Part shown: positions 12,786-26,250 of the stretch, in pieces | Layout of the letters: every line of letters starts with the position of its first letter | How positions within the stretch are numbered: the first letter of the stretch is position 1 | From: Miscanthus floridulus | Taxonomy: Eukaryota > Streptophyta > Magnoliopsida > Poales > Poaceae | DNA: 64,000 nucleotides | NCBI RefSeq assembly: GCF_019320115.1 | Contig: NC_089591.1 | Location: 21,678,502-21,742,501 of the forward strand | Direction of reading: 5' to 3' | Made by a program: the position numbers and the translations under genes | Notes under the pieces: model-generated | Database searches by the model: none | The model's input: the letters and a program-made list of their open reading frames with translations, nothing else | What the model was told of the DNA's origin: nothing

Positions 12786-13692
12786 CCAATAGTTCTACTC
12801 AAGATCGAACATGCCTTAACCGCACGCTATGCACGATTAAGATTAATATGAAACAGCCAATAAAAACATAACTCATCATTTAAGATGTAGATTAGATCAG
12901 TTTAAGATTAGCAAATGATGGGTTAAATAAGATATAAGGCCGATCCGGATCAATCTCAATCGGGCAGAGTGATATTGCTGTAATTAGATAAACAATGAAA
13001 GCAATAAGCAATATCAGTAACTTAATGAATCTACCAAAGACTGCCATTCAAAGGTAGAGCCAATAACTTGACCTTGATCTAATTCAAGCAGTGGGGTGTG
13101 AGGCAGAATCACACAGGCCATACTTGAATTAGGCAAGAGTCGATAACTAGCTTATACCAGAGCCATAGTGGGGGTTGACCGGATCGATGTAGCCATATGA
13201 ACAGAGGTATAAACCATGATGGTACTTATAACAAGTAGTGGAGGTTGACTGGATCGATGCAGCCGTACTCGCTAAAGAACTCACCGAGATCTACTCTACT
13301 CCTACTCCTAAGGGGTGGCCGGAGCCAAAAAAGTAATTGACTTGTATTTGATTGATTCGTTCCTCTCTACAATAGCCAGGGTTTGGTATTTATACCCGGA
13401 GCCTAAAACGAACCCTACTCGAGTATGACTTAATACAATCTTTGGCATAATGAAAAACATTCCTAATTTAAGATAACTTGGACTCTAATCTTTCCCTTTT
13501 TGTAGAGTCCAACATGTTTTTGTCTTGGCAGTCGAGCGTAGCCTCCGTCGTTTTCTGCTGGCACTATCCGAAGAAAGCCGATTCCTAGATTTTTGCATCT
13601 GAATTAGTTGTTTCTGATCCGCCCAATCCCTTGATGATACGATCCTAGGAGCTTCTGGGTCCCTATGACTCCTCCAAATTTTGGTGTAAACA
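12786..13692 (-). repeat. 5' LTR of element J, truncated
   Basis: This aligns with 9020-9928 of the left LTR. The inner 0.8 kb, together with the primer site and everything up to the antisense exons, has been lost. The breakpoint sits at the shared word ccaatag (9020-9026 and 12786-12792), a short homology. The outer end TTGGTGTAAACA is intact and abuts the target duplication GTAAA. Confidence 0.8.
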
Positions 13693-13697
13693 GTAAA

Positions 13698-14291
13698 GCT
13701 TTCAACCATCAAACCCATGGCGACGAGAAGCACCTCTACTTCGACGAGCAGCATGAGCAGAAGGCCCAGACAAAGAAGTACCTATGAATAGCAAGACAAC
13801 GGTAAATACATGGTATTGACCTATAAACCAAGGATGGAATTATAAACTAGAGGTATAGGACGTAACCTGCGGCTTGAGAACTGGAAGCAAAGGGAGGACC
13901 TCAATATGCCATAGGTGAAAGTGGGACAACCTTGAGTTGTACTGGACTATCAGGAGAAACTACCTCTAATGGGATGGGCTTTGCACAAAATTAAACTTGG
14001 ATAAGTTAGGATACAAGCAGTCATGGCAAGTAAACTCATGTAAGCAAGAAGGATAGAAAGGGCAGCAATACCTAGAAAATAGTGGAGCTATAACCCTACA
14101 AGACATCGACTACAACTCCCTCTCCTAGTATCCCCACTAATCAGGTAATGGTCGATAGATCAGATGCTTAATCTCCAACACGCCTCTAAAGTCATCAACT
14201 ATACAGAGCACCAAAGCCATGATGTATGGCTGCAATGCTAGAGGTGAGCGCACATCCCACTGGCACTCTAGCATTTGGTTCACCATCCAGT
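13698..14291. other. unresolved old repeat DNA, right part
   Basis: This is the continuation of 6539-8212 after element J. On the minus strand there are exon-like pieces (for example a short open stretch near 14170-14250 preceded by a pyrimidine tract and CAG, and ttttctag near 14080). No frame is long enough to call a gene. It ends where the Athila-like LTR begins. Confidence 0.3.
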
Positions 14292-15849
14292 TGTTGGTAT
14301 TTATTAACATATCACTTGATTAAGTAGTCACCTAGTGTTTATTGACATTTCTTGACATCACTTTTACTAAGTTCTCATCCCTAGCAATGATTCTAGAAAC
14401 TCTTGTTGGTACTTCTTAGCATCACTACTAGAATGACACTAAGGAATACTTTGATATTTTGTTGTGACTAGAAAGAATACATATAAATGAAGGGTCTGCA
14501 AGAGCATAGACTAATATAGCATTATAGCACTTCACCTAGGAGTATTCCAAGTATCGTTATTTATATTTTTTACCTTAGGGAAGGACGAGCAAAGGAAATA
14601 TATTGATAACTTGTACGTATGATGGAGAGATAAACCATAACCAAACTACTACTCACAACAGGGGTAAATCAAGAGATAAATGTAATATGAATGATAAATG
14701 ATAATGAACACTCAGAGTACTCCTTTAGATGGCACTAGCATGGCTAAGTAGATAATAGAGAAATAATTCATAAGTCATTTTTAATTACAAGTCAAGACAT
14801 ACTATGATTAGTGCAATTACACTTAATAATCATGGCTAAGATCAACTTTATATCTACACATAAGGGATGTTACTAAGGAAGATGAAGAACAGAGCATGAC
14901 TTCCTTCGTAACTAGATCCTACTTGAACCTATATTCGGGGAGTGGACTAAAAAGGACTCAATGAGAGTGTCACACTCACGATCTACCACATGGCCCAGAA
15001 TATAGGGTGTATCGATAGGTAAACAACGTATAAGCACCATGCTTACCCAATGTCAACCACTCACCCCATGTACTTTAGAGTGAGCGCTATATGAGCTTAT
15101 GCTTGAACATAAAGACAATGTAGCTATACTAAGCATATAATCAAAGTAAACGATGAACTTGATAACTAGGAACATGAATAATATTAAGAAGAATGTCAAA
15201 TCATATGTAGCTAACATATAGAATATGAAAGATACAAGAGAGGACACAAGGGGCTACCAAGCCACTGCTCTTGACACGATCAGGAATCCAAGCAAAGCTT
15301 GCCTCCCTCTACATCTAACCAAGCAAAGCTATTCCCTAAATATTGTAGAACTCTGAGGTTCTTCTCTCTAATTAGGGTTTGGTCTCTTGATTGAATTAGG
15401 ACTCTCCCTGAGGTGTAGGGGCTGATATATATTGGGGGAACCATCAATCCTAAGCCCTTGGATCAAACCAACTTAAATCAACAACATAGAGGTGGTGGGG
15501 ATCCAACGTAGCAAGGGGAGGATGACAAGTGGGCCCACCTAGGCCGACCAGCCTACAAGTGGGGCTAGTCAGCCCCACCTAGTAGCGTCCCCCTTCTCTG
15601 CTTCAGTGGTTTGCCTTTTGGTGTCTTCTAAAGTCTTCTAGAGTTGTTTTCACCATGGATAAGCATGATTAATTCTGGTGTTTGGGTCCACCTTGATGGT
15701 TTTCTAGATAAACCCTCCTAAAAGCACAGATTCACCAAAGCTTATGGAATTTATTAGTTTGAACCCCTAAACCTATGTTGAGGATCATATTCATGCATTT
15801 ATAAAAGTTATATTGACTGGTTCATAATGGGTGTTAACTACCATCAACA
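14292..15849 (-). mobile_element. Athila-like 3' LTR
   Basis: 1558 bp bounded by TGTTGGTA on the left and CCATCAACA on the right. Immediately right of it, on the minus strand, is the polypurine tract agcttgggggagtt, so this is the 3' LTR of a minus-strand element. It aligns with the split LTR at 1799-6538. No TATA-type promoter was assigned. Confidence 0.7.
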
Positions 15850-16150
15850 AACTCCCCCAAGCTTAACCTTTGCTCGTCCCTGAGCAATGCTAAACTCAGC
15901 AATGGATCAGGAGTTTTAAGATTTTTGAAAACATTGTAACAACTCCTTAAAAGTACAAATGCGTTCATACAAGAATTCTCCTTCGAATTAGAATAAACTA
16001 ATATATCCTTCAAACTTACCCATATTACCTTCAACCATGGGGTTTCTTAGCCTTCACTTGGGTCTTGATAAATTGAAAGACAGAACAATCAAGTTAAGCA
16101 CTATGTCTCAAGTTCTTTGTTCAACCATTATTCTAGATAGAGAACATGCC
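15850..16150 (-). mobile_element. Athila-like internal remnant with purine tract
   Basis: The purine tract (15850-15863) and the adjoining 3' untranslated stretch, whose minus strand reads gacgagcaaaggttaagctt, are typical of the pol-distal end of Athila elements. About 300 bp remain before unrelated Tat gag sequence starts near 16150. No coding domain survives here. Confidence 0.55.
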
Positions 16151-18060
16151 GAGGCCCTATTCTTTTGGGCTAGTGGGTGTGGATCCGATCTATTGGGACA
16201 CCCTGCACCATCTTTTTACTGACCACACCAAGCGCAGCTACATCAATGACCTCTACTAGATCGACTTCCCTAAGGGCCGACCAACCTATGCCAATGGTAA
16301 ACATGGTGCAAATCTAGCAGCTTCTAGATGAAATGCTCTACACAATACTAGAGGAAAGCCTCGAGCCATATTTTGAGGGCTCTACCAGCAGCTACCCCCC
16401 GTTCCCTCAAGGCTTTAGGAGAGAGCTTTTCATGGTTAGCCATGACAGTGTTGCTTATCGATGGAGAAACTAGTGTCTAGTGTCGTGAGTGCGAAAGCTA
16501 GGAACACTAATCGCCAATGACATCATAATGAAGAAGCAAAAAATGCCTCTCACCTCTCGCTCATAATCTCCAACAAGAGTTCCTCATGGTGAACAACCAG
16601 CAAGTGGAGCTGACGCCAAGCGCCAATCTAGCTATGGCCACCCATGAGCTAGCTAGACTCCCACCAACGCTGGAGGTACTCAAGATTCAAGCACTCCTTA
16701 AAGCAGCTTAGGTCTAGGTCAACGATATCTAGAACCCAGTTCCATCTTTTTCGACCGCATCGGCTCATAGTCGAAACCCCCGTGGCTCTCGCCATGAGGG
16801 TAGAAGCTGTTATCATAGTGGCTAGATCATCCATGGGGGTCTAGGGGCAATGTTGCCATCAACCCTGGATCACAAGGACCACAAAATCAGCGTGGCCTAA
16901 CTAGCTTGTGACGCCAACCAGGAGATTATTGAACCCCTATGCGGTGATGCCCATGACCATATCAATGCCAATCTCAATGCCCACAATCTCATCGAGAACC
17001 ATCATGCCCAGCGGCATCAGGCATAACTCCAATGCCGACAGGACTATGATGACCAACATGGCGAGCCCATCGGCCTCCAACTGCTCCCCATTGTTGAGCC
17101 GATGGGACCTCGCCCCTTCACAGTAAGGCTACAAGCTGTATAGTGGCCCATAGGCTTCAAGGTCTTTGGTGTCAATCCCTACAATGGCAAGGCAAGTCCC
17201 AAGCAGTGGATGTGGCTCTATGAGATTGCCGTACATGCCACAGGGGGGACAATGACGTAATGGCAAACTATCTGTCTATTATGCTCTCCCAATCTGCCAA
17301 TAATTGGCTTATGGGCTTGTGGGAGGACTCCATAGAATCTTGGGATGATCTTAAGAGAGTTTTTATCATGAATTAGATGGCAACATGTCAGTAGCCTAGC
17401 ATGAAGTATGATCTGGAGAAACTCCATCAGTCGTCTGGGGAACCTTTGTGAAGCTACATTAGGCGTTTCTCAAAAACAAGGAACTCCATCCCCAAAATTG
17501 GGAACAGTGAGGCCATCTCCGCTTTCACTAGAGGACTCCATCACCATCAGGAGTTGGGCTCCAAACTTTACCACAAGAGGCCCTAGACCATCGGTGAACT
17601 CCTCAAGGTTGCAAACTCGTACTGCAGACTCCGAAGAAGTTGATTGGTTGTTTAAGGACAACGTTGCTCATGCTTCCTGCTCAGATCACCACCCACATCA
17701 TGATGATGATCACCATGAAGAATGGTGCTATGAAGATTCTGATAGGAGCTACGACGATCGCAAACTGCCGTCATAGTGATCAACCAGAGGGATCGAGGGT
17801 TGCACAACCATGTCACCATCGACCAGAAAACTTCATTAACAAGGCAGAGCAGCCATGCACAAAGTGCAATTTCTACACTATCTATGAAAAGCTCCTTGAT
17901 GGTCCATGCCCAATTCACAAGAATAGCAAGTACACCATGCAGCAATGCTATGGCATGGCCAAAGCTTTCCGCAATGAGGAATAGAAATGGTAGACGCGCA
18001 AGGACGATGAGTTAGATGATGGCAAGGGGGAGGAGCATCCTAAGGATGCACTGACCCACT
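16150..18060 (+). pseudogene. gag: Tat-like gag of element G
   Basis: Decayed gag on the plus strand. From about 17151 the frame gives GFKVFGVNPYNGKASPKQW, the usual opening of the Tat capsid domain. Then come YDLEKLHQSSGEPL, SYIRRFSKTRNSIP, ISAFTRGLHHHQELGSKLY and TIGELLKVANSY (17408-17630). A zinc-binding stretch follows at about 17850-17960 with CTKC, then CPIH and a later C. The N-terminal part (16150-17100) is read only in pieces. Stops and frame changes are frequent. The 5' LTR and primer site are missing, because the element is truncated where it meets the Athila remnant. It would form the particle shell. Confidence 0.65.
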
Positions 18061-18289
18061 TTCCAAGATGCCAACAAGACCATTGCCACAATTTTTGGAG
18101 GGTACGCCACCTCTAAGAGCAAACGCCACCAGAAGCTCATTGCTCGGCAGGTCATGTCGATCACCAAGTACTACATAGTCATCAATCCCAAATATCTAGA
18201 CTGGTCAAAGCATCCTATCACATTCAGTAGGGTCGACCTAGTGGGCAAATATCCCATACCCATGGTGTTTCCCACTCATGCTAGATCTA

Positions 18290-18790
18290 ATCATTAGTAG
18301 CATGCGGTTCAAGGGGGTACTCATTGATGGTAGGAGTGCCCCCAACATCCTCTTCGCCAGATCCCTAACTGAGTTAGGACTCATGAAGGATGATCTTGTT
18401 CCTATTGATTCTCCATTCTAGGGTATTGAACCTGGTAGAGCATCCCATCCTTTAGGGTAGATCACCTTGCCAGTCTAGTTTGACACCATGAACCACTTCC
18501 ATACTAAGTATGTGAACTTCTTTGTGGTAGACTTTGACACCGCCTACCATGCCATCCTTGGCCGACTAGCTCTCGCCAAGTTCATGGCCGTGCCCCATTA
18601 TTTCTATCTAGTGTTGAAGATTCCAACAGAGTAGGGCATCCTCACCCTACATGCCAACGTCTCCACCGCCTATGACTATGAAAGAGAAGGACTCGCCATC
18701 ACCGAAGCAACAGGCATCTCAGCCAGAATGGAGGCTTGCATCATTGACTCCAAGAAGGTCCATACATCGTCAAGGCTATGACCCGACTAG
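18290..18790 (+). pseudogene. Tat-like aspartic protease of element G
   Basis: The frame starting near 18302 reads GVLIDGRSAPNILFARSLTE. It continues with DDLVPIDSPF, NFFVVDFDTAYHAILGRLAL and KFMAVPHYFYLVLKIP, then ends near ACIIDSKKVHTS. This is the retropepsin that follows gag in Tat elements, and it normally has DGGS at the active site. Here the third position is Arg (AGG), a G-to-A change that probably kills activity. There are also in-frame TAG codons. It is followed by non-coding DNA instead of a reverse transcriptase. Confidence 0.65.
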
Positions 18791-19260
18791 GGTCAAATAG
18801 GCTCTGTGATCAAGACGGCATTGACATTTGTAATTCCTGGCACATCGAACACCTTAGGTGGTTCTATCCTTGAGACGTTCTACAAAAGATATGTACCTTT
18901 TTATGTATATATGCATTTCAATAATGATTTTATCCATGATGTTTTCTCCATTTGTTTTCCATAATTTTTCTTGAATTACTTATTTCTCCATGCTAAACAT
19001 CTTTGAGACAACGCATTCTATCACAATTCAAATCAAACTATGCCCTCGCCTCAGTCAGACATGCCCAAGGACTTCGCCTCCCCACGTGAATTGACTCCGT
19101 CAGGCTCCAATTACGCCCATTTGCCTATGACTCTGCATAGCCGCTTGAGCCACCGAGCCGCTCGAGCCACCGAGCTGCTCAAGCTACCAAGCCACCGAGT
19201 CACCCGAGCCACCAAGCGAGCTACCAAGCAAGACGCCCAAGCCACCAAACGAGCTACAAA
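18791..19260 (+). other. element G post-protease spacer
   Basis: The first part is AT-rich (18880-19030). Next comes a compositionally biased block, 19130-19260, built from imperfect 12-18 bp copies around gagccaccgagc. No RT, RNase H or integrase motif is seen here. Confidence 0.45.
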
Positions 19261-19267
19261 GTGAGCC

Positions 19268-19700
19268 ACCTAAGTCATAAGCACTCTCCATGTTCTCCAA
19301 ATTTCGCCATGTTCTCCAAATTTCACCACGTTCTCAAAATTTCACCACGGTTTAGTGCTAAGCACTCTCCATGTTCTCCAATTTCGCTATGGTTAAGTGC
19401 TAAGCACTCTCCAATGATATCCATGTTCTCCAATATTCTCCATGTTCTCCAATTTTGGCATAGTATAGTGCTAAGCATTCTCCATGTTCTCCAATTTCAC
19501 CATGGTATAGTGCTAAGCACCCTCCATGTTCTCCAATTTCGCCATGGTATAATGCTAAGCACTCTCCATGTTCTCCAATTTCACCACTGGTATAGTGCTA
19601 AGCACTCTCCAAGTTCTCCAATTTCATCATGGTATAGTGCTAAGCACTCTCTATGTTCTCCAATTTTGCCATGGTATAGTACTCTCTCCATTTTTAAGTG
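19268..19700 (+). repeat. 42-bp minisatellite inside element G
   Basis: About nine to ten imperfect tandem copies with a period of 42 bp (some 41-43), each with aagcactctccatgttctcc followed by aatttcnccatggtatagtgct. The right-hand copies (19515-19680) are the most regular. Because 42 is a multiple of three, the array stays open in two frames, which creates apparent proteins rich in His, Ser, Pro and Cys. I do not count these as genes. The array lies in the untranslated 3' half of the element. Confidence 0.85.
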
Positions 19701-20755
19701 CTCAGCACTCTCCAAATTTTACTCCTATGTCCAATGCTAACCACGGGGATTTCATCCTTTATACAAATATGAATAAACTCCAAATAAGCATATACTACTC
19801 TACATGATATAAAATTCACTGATACATTGCTCCTGATAAAATCCGCTCTATTTTCATCATCACCGAGTTCATATATTTTATTTTTAAATCATGTACTACC
19901 CATCTACATATTTGTATTGTAGGATCATCATCTAGGTGGTTGCACCATCTGGCCTTCAGATTTCTCAACCGATCAACTGGTCGGACCACTAGGTTCATGA
20001 CTTCATCACCGACCAGTTTATCAGACTATTGGTGTTCTCTTCTATTCGGCGCTCACTTCACCGCCGATTAGTTGGTTGGGCTACTCGATACTTGATTCTT
20101 CATCAACCAACTGGTTCGATTGTTTGTCTCTTCATCGTCAGTTATGCAATGGGCTCACCAGCTAAGCTAGGGACTTTGTCTGTCGATTTGCCTATTGGCT
20201 TACTGTGTTTTGCAGATGTTGCATGTCATGTGTGATATCAAAGGTGTTCCATGCTATCTAGATCAGGGTGCTGATCCTGGGCGGCACTTCAGGGGTTTTG
20301 ATAAGTATATCTATTGTAGCAATCTAGTGCTAAGCACTTTTCATTTTCTCCACATTTTACTGCTTGATATTATCAAGTTTTACTCCATATGCCTAGTGTT
20401 AAGTATGGGGACTTTGTCCTTTACACTTAATTCTTTGATCCTACTATAAGATGTTTCTCTATCTTATAGCAGGCTTAGGGACTAAGTGTGTACACTTCAC
20501 CTTGCTGTGAATGTACTATTTTTTCTTCTTACTGGTTTTTAAGCTAAGCTAGGGGACTAGCTATGTGCTCGGCTATGCTGGGAATTGGTTGTTTTGACTA
20601 AGTGATCGTTGAAATTCTTTGATCCTAACACCAGGTGCATTCTTCACCTACTATCAGGCTCGAGGACTACAATGCTAACACTAGGTACAATACACCTTGT
20701 GGCGCATGTATCAATACTAACATCCTCTTTGACTAAGTCATGGATGATGATCATC
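19701..20755 (+). other. element G 3' region, left of the H insertion
   Basis: Non-coding. It contains blocks around aactggtcggaccactaggttcatgac and gctaagctaggga that recur at 31140-31480, beyond element H. The repeats therefore span the insertion point and confirm that both sides belong to one element. Confidence 0.5.
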
Positions 20756-22970
20756 TATTGACACAAAAATGTGGCGATGTGATCAACACACAGCAAGCCG
20801 AATGATCTTGATAGAGTGAATTGGAAGATCTACATAGCTTCGACACAAGAACGGTCAGTTTCGGGACCAAAGGCGTGCCAGTCAATTTGACCCTGCAATT
20901 GACAAGGAGAGAATAATCAGTAGTTTAAGGTGGAACATGTCAGTGTTGCACTAGACAGTTCCAATATGTGGCTAGATAGCCGATGTATAAGGCTATCGAC
21001 TAAAGAGTCAATATCCAGCATGTCCATGAATAAAAAATATATTGAAATAGAAGCAATCAACCATTGTTGAATGATGATGGCATGAGGATAATGACTGATA
21101 TTCATAGATCATGATGATTTAATAAAGGCTAATCAACCAAAACAAGTACAATTGTAAAAGCCTTTCATAACCGATATTCATAGATCTAGCCTAGAAGCAT
21201 AATCTATCTGCTAAAATAGTCGATTCAGGTAGAAAAAGGATTATATCATATGAGCAATTGACTGTCTAGTTCAAATGAATCTACAAACATTCTGAATCTA
21301 ATCTGTTACTATCAATAGTGAGGTTTGATCGAATCGATACAGCTATGATAATAATAACAAACTAAAGAAAAGAATCTATAAAACTATCTATATATCGATA
21401 GGTTCATGAAAAACATGCTATATGTGTGAAAGCATAGGCGAATCGGCTAAAATAGCTAATGCATGCATAGCAAACAAACAGAGTACATATCTCGATCATG
21501 AACAAAGCCACTAATCGATAATCTCTAATCTAAAGTCTTACAAGTGAAGTTCGACTAGATCGATGCAGCTATGGTAGTGTCATTAGATTAGATCTCATTA
21601 ACTAGTGAGTTCATTCATGATTGAGACATGTCTTTGGATGCATACTATGTTTGACTGGAATAGAGATAAAACAGTCGATCTAATAGAATTAAGCCATCGA
21701 TTATAAATTTTGAAGCATGACCAGATCAGAGGACGACCAATTAGATGATATGATGCCGATCTATCACTATTTCAATCGAGTGATTTTGTTATAATTAATA
21801 AAACATTAATTATAGCAAAATCGATAACTGGTGAATCAACCAAACACAGCAAGGAAAGCCGTAGTCATCTTAGCAGATTCTATAACTGGTGATATTGTAT
21901 TAAATAACAAGTTATTTAACACAAGATCAATACAGCTGATGCAGCCTTACAAACTACAATACAGATAGATAACTAACTTATATTATGGCTCATAAAAGAT
22001 CAATCAACTGATGTAGCTTTACAAGCACAATACAAGTCGTGATGGTACTCACAAGCAAGCTGGAGGTCGATCAGTCGATGCAGCCCTATTTGCTGAAGAA
22101 CTCACCGAAAAGCTACATTACTCCTACTCCTAAGGGTTGTTGTGAAGCCAAAAAAGTAAACTAATTTTGGTTGATGTGTGGATGATTTTTTACAAGGAGC
22201 AGGGGGTACATATTTATACCCTGCAGTAATGATCTTGATGAGCTATGTACATAACTTACCTAACAATAATATCTAAATGAAAGGAAATATTAAAATACAT
22301 AGACTCTAATTTCCCTTATGCAGAGTCCTTGCTGATTGAAGCTTCCTTGTTTGATTCATGTCTTTATCCCGTTTTGCTCAACCTTCACAGATTTAGTACG
22401 TAGACATGCCACCTTGCCGGGCCATATATGGACACAACATCTAATCGGCCATGTATATACACATATATGATACATGTCCTTGCTTCTTTGTATTGTCGAT
22501 GTGCATCTTGACGCCATATCCTGAATAGAATAATATTCCATTTCCTTTGTTGCACATACGTGATGCATCTAGAGCTTTGCAAACACATCATCCTACCAAT
22601 GATATTTCTTTTGTTGCTTTACGTGATATCTCTATCAGGCCGACTTCAAGATGTTGTACGCCGTCACCGATTTTCTCAAATATTCCATATATTAGCAAAT
22701 CTTTCAAACTTGGCTGAATGTAATAATCAGCCGTGCATGAGAATATCTCTAATAATTCTCTCAATTAATGACATGTGCACTTCCTTTGATCCTTTTGACT
22801 TTTTCCTTATTTCACATTAGGGATATATTGGACGTCGGGCTTCTCCAAAATTGAATAATATTTCCTGGCCGGCTCCCAAATATCCACTAATTAAGGGATT
22901 TTCTTGTTTTTGACACCATTGGCCAATCTCTTCCTCTCCAAGGCAAGCGTACCAAATTTTTGTGCCAACA
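20756..22970 (-). repeat. 3' LTR of element H
   Basis: This runs from TATTGACACAAAAATG to TTTTTGTGCCAACA. It pairs with the right LTR throughout. On the minus strand it is preceded by ctaccggggctg, a weak purine tract just outside 22970. Direct copies of the gccagtcaatttgaccct block are shared with the J LTR. Confidence 0.8.
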
Positions 22971-25900
22971 CAGCCCCGGTAGTTTAGAGTATGAATTTTC
23001 ATGCTTCGAACTATTTTGGTCCGATGGTCTTCCTTCCTGAATCAACGATATCTGATCTGCTTCGGCTCTCGATAAATCATCTTCAAAATTAATCCTCCTA
23101 TGTATCTTGCAATCGGCTTTCATGAGCCGATACTTTTGATGTCTTGCTTGGATTCCATCTTCTTGAACTCCTGACTGTTAATCTACTTTAGCCAATTAGG
23201 AGCTAGCCACAAGGTCTATAATTATATAATTGGCTATCTAGAGAAAATTATCATAAACATCACCCTCTTCCTTGCTACTGACCATTAAGTATTTGTATGT
23301 GACCAGTAGATAATTGAAACTCTTGTCCACCTTTTTATGCAAAGCTTTCTTTGTTGGCTTGTTGCATCATGAATTCAACATCGGTAGCATCGTTACCCAT
23401 AATTCAATCCATCAGCTAATCACCATATAAATGTTCAGAAAAATATAATCCAATAACTTCTAGCCGATGGTCTTCTTCCAAGGAGCTGAGGATTTTACTG
23501 GTAGCAATATTACCTTCTTCCAAGCCTCACCTACACATGTGAACTTTGAAGTGTCTACCACACCATCTTGGGTGGTTGAAGAATAGAACGGATTAGAATC
23601 CAGTCATCTTCGCTTCTCCTACTCAGAAAACATGGGGTTTTGAAAGATTTTCCACTTAAAACATAGCTTTGCTCCTCAAATGATTCTCTCAGATTACTCA
23701 ATGTGTATAGTTCCTCACCAAGACATTGTTTTGCCTTTGTTCACTCTATTTCTGAAAAGCTTATGTGGAGTTCGGATAGGGATAAAATATGTAACATACT
23801 TACCTTGTGTATAATGTAAAGTCAAACCCCGGATCCAAGGAGAGAAGTGTCATACTCTTAGATCAAGATGTGCATGTGTGTGGAATATTTAGTGGTAACC
23901 TAATTCTAGCATTTATTCTGACAAACCTAACAAATGTATTTTTATTTGCCTCCTAGTGTAGAAGCAGAACATTTTGGGGTGGATGAAAAGCATGTTTTTT
24001 TGCGTACTCCCAGTGTAGAAGCAGCACATATATATGGTGTGTACTGTGATCTTGATCTTGAGAGCATGATAAATCTCTCAACAAGGGTCAAGAAGACTTC
24101 ACAAAACTCATCACAAAACAAGCAGCTTGGAAAGCTTTTGATGATAACATATGGCCTTGGTAAGAAATTCAACATCATCGAGGAGACAAGCTATTGATTT
24201 TAAATTTTTGTGAGAAAATTCCCAAGCACTTTTCAAAAAGAAGCAAGGTTCCTTATACCATATCTCATTCATCAACTACTTAGATGGTATGCTTTCTCTA
24301 TGATAGATTGTTCACAAGTAGTAGGAAAAGCGAGGAATAAAGAATATACGAGCCAACCATAGAAAGGCATGTACCTCATATCTGCATGTATGCTCCTCCA
24401 CTCTGAGCCAATGAGTGCCTCTGCTTGAAATTTTATAGACATCGGCGTCTTCCTTGCTTGTTGGGCATTAATTATATGTAGAGCGACAATCCAAGACTTG
24501 CAGATGACAACTTCATGCTTTAAATTCTGAGCTAGCTCAAATAACATTTTGTTATATTTACATCGGCTTCATGGATCACTCCAGAGGAGCCAATGGTTGA
24601 AGATTACTCCAAATGTTAATTAGTCGATTGCTTTGCCTATTGCATCATCGGCTTTAGTGGGCCATCAAATTATTCTCCACATGTTGAGCCAGTCAGAAGT
24701 AATATTTTTCATCTTTATGTATGTTTAGAATTTATGGCCATCAACTTTTATTTTCCTCCCCTTTCCTCTTTGTCCTCCTGATAAATTTGTTTAACTCCTT
24801 CATCCTTCTAGGGGGACATCCCTAGATGAAATGACATATGTGATGAATCATGAGCATATGCATCAGTAGTTCGGGTTGAAACGGCGTTGACTTATGGAAA
24901 TCCTCTTGATGCAGATTCTATTTTTAGGAGAACCCATGTGCCCATTCTATTTTTAGGAGTTCATTGGCTATTTGTGAGCCGATTGTCTCCTATCGGCTGT
25001 TACGGTTGCCAACTTCTTTCATATCCCTGATGCAACCTCCAATGATGACTTTTTCAATTGAAAAATATATTACTCTATTGTCCCCTATTTAGAACAAGCT
25101 TTCTGAGCTGCTTCTCACTTCCATCATCAGATTGAGCTCTTCTCACTTCCATCATCAGATTGAGCTTTATATCCCACAGGAAAAGACAGAGCCGATAGAT
25201 CAGCCTCATTGGCTTCATGATTAATCCTCCTTTGGTTTTTCTCCATGATTTGTGGATCCCTCAATTTTTACAAATCAGACAGGATGATTGAGATTTCAAC
25301 AACTATGATACATGGATTCATCAATATCAGCAATCACCTACCGGCATGGTCAAGGATAACTGTAGCTAGTAAGACGATGACAGTAGTGACGATGCCGATG
25401 GTATAGGTGGTGACAATGAGCTGGCCGTTGTCGGTGATTCTAGCACTAGACCATGTGCATGCATTGCCGATGTGCTTGCATTGTATTCTAGTAGTTACCT
25501 CAACCACCGACGAACACACAGTGGTCTTTGTTGCTGATGAGCTTGGTGGTCATGCAAGTTTTTTCAGAGCCTTTCTAGCTTGCTTTCCCTTCATGCGTGA
25601 ACTCCTAGCTAGCATGAGCTTATTGCTCTATGGACTCCGTTAATTCTTTTTCCATATTAAAATCACCTATAACATGTAGGCTGCCTTGGCTGATTCATAC
25701 AAAGAATATTAGGCTTTTGCTTTTATAAACCTTCTCAGCTGATATCTCTCCTTCGCTATGAGATGGAGAAATAGGAATATGACATTTACTGCTCAAAATT
25801 ATTCAGCCGATGGTTACTGCTCAAAAATTATCCAGATAATGATGGTGGGATAATTTGAAGAAATATCTCCTTAACCTACCATCTATTTATAACAGCATGC

Positions 25901-26250
25901 AAACCTGACCTACGAAAAACCTAAGTTCGGACTCCACCTCTCTTTGTAGACGCACACATGCAAATTTTCCTTTTATTTATTTCTTCATATATGCATCCTG
26001 TGTCACAATATATTTGGAGTCCTGATTCTTGGCCATCATATCAATACTTACATATGTGATAGTCTTTGGTGATTCCTATTTGCACTCTGATCCTTTCCTT
26101 TTTTGTTTCAGCAGCAAATTTAGTCGATTGTGGCTGCATCGGCTATACATAGTTGATTGTGCGTTCAGAGCACCACCTGCGTATCCAAGCTCTTCACGTC
26201 ACACACGGACATCCACCTAACATACCATTGCTGGTGGTAGCTCTACTTGA
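22971..26250 (-). other. element H interior, pol-side half without a recognised gene
   Basis: 3.3 kb between the 3' LTR and the gag-like remnant. It is rich in gccgat/atcggc words and AT tracts. In either strand I see only short frames (for example 25407-25643 on the plus strand) with no recognisable motif. The reverse transcriptase and integrase expected of an autonomous element are not visible. Confidence 0.4.

Larger units (their letters stand above)
8213..13692 (-). mobile_element. Tat-like LTR element J, internally deleted
   Basis: The left end TGTCGACACC and right end GGTGTAAACA are flanked by a perfect duplication GTAAA (8208-8212 and 13693-13697). A left LTR of 1716 bp is followed by a purine tract on the minus strand (9929-9947, read as attggggggcatg), so this is the 3' LTR and the element runs on the minus strand. 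The right LTR keeps only 907 bp. The two LTRs share roughly 96-97% by eye with mostly transition differences, so J is one of the younger insertions. The interior retains antisense genes typical of Tat elements but no gag or pol. Confidence 0.85.

Noticed and set aside
17408..17776. 122-codon plus-strand frame as the gag protein
   Set aside because: It is in a different frame from the motifs YDLEKLHQ and SYIRRFSKTRNSIP, which identify the true gag reading.
19268..19700. CRISPR-like array
   Set aside because: There are no unique spacers between identical repeats, the units are contiguous, and the DNA is plant nuclear.
19261..19740. 159-codon frame through the tandem array
   Set aside because: The 42-bp period keeps it open automatically; the sequence is simply the repeat translated.
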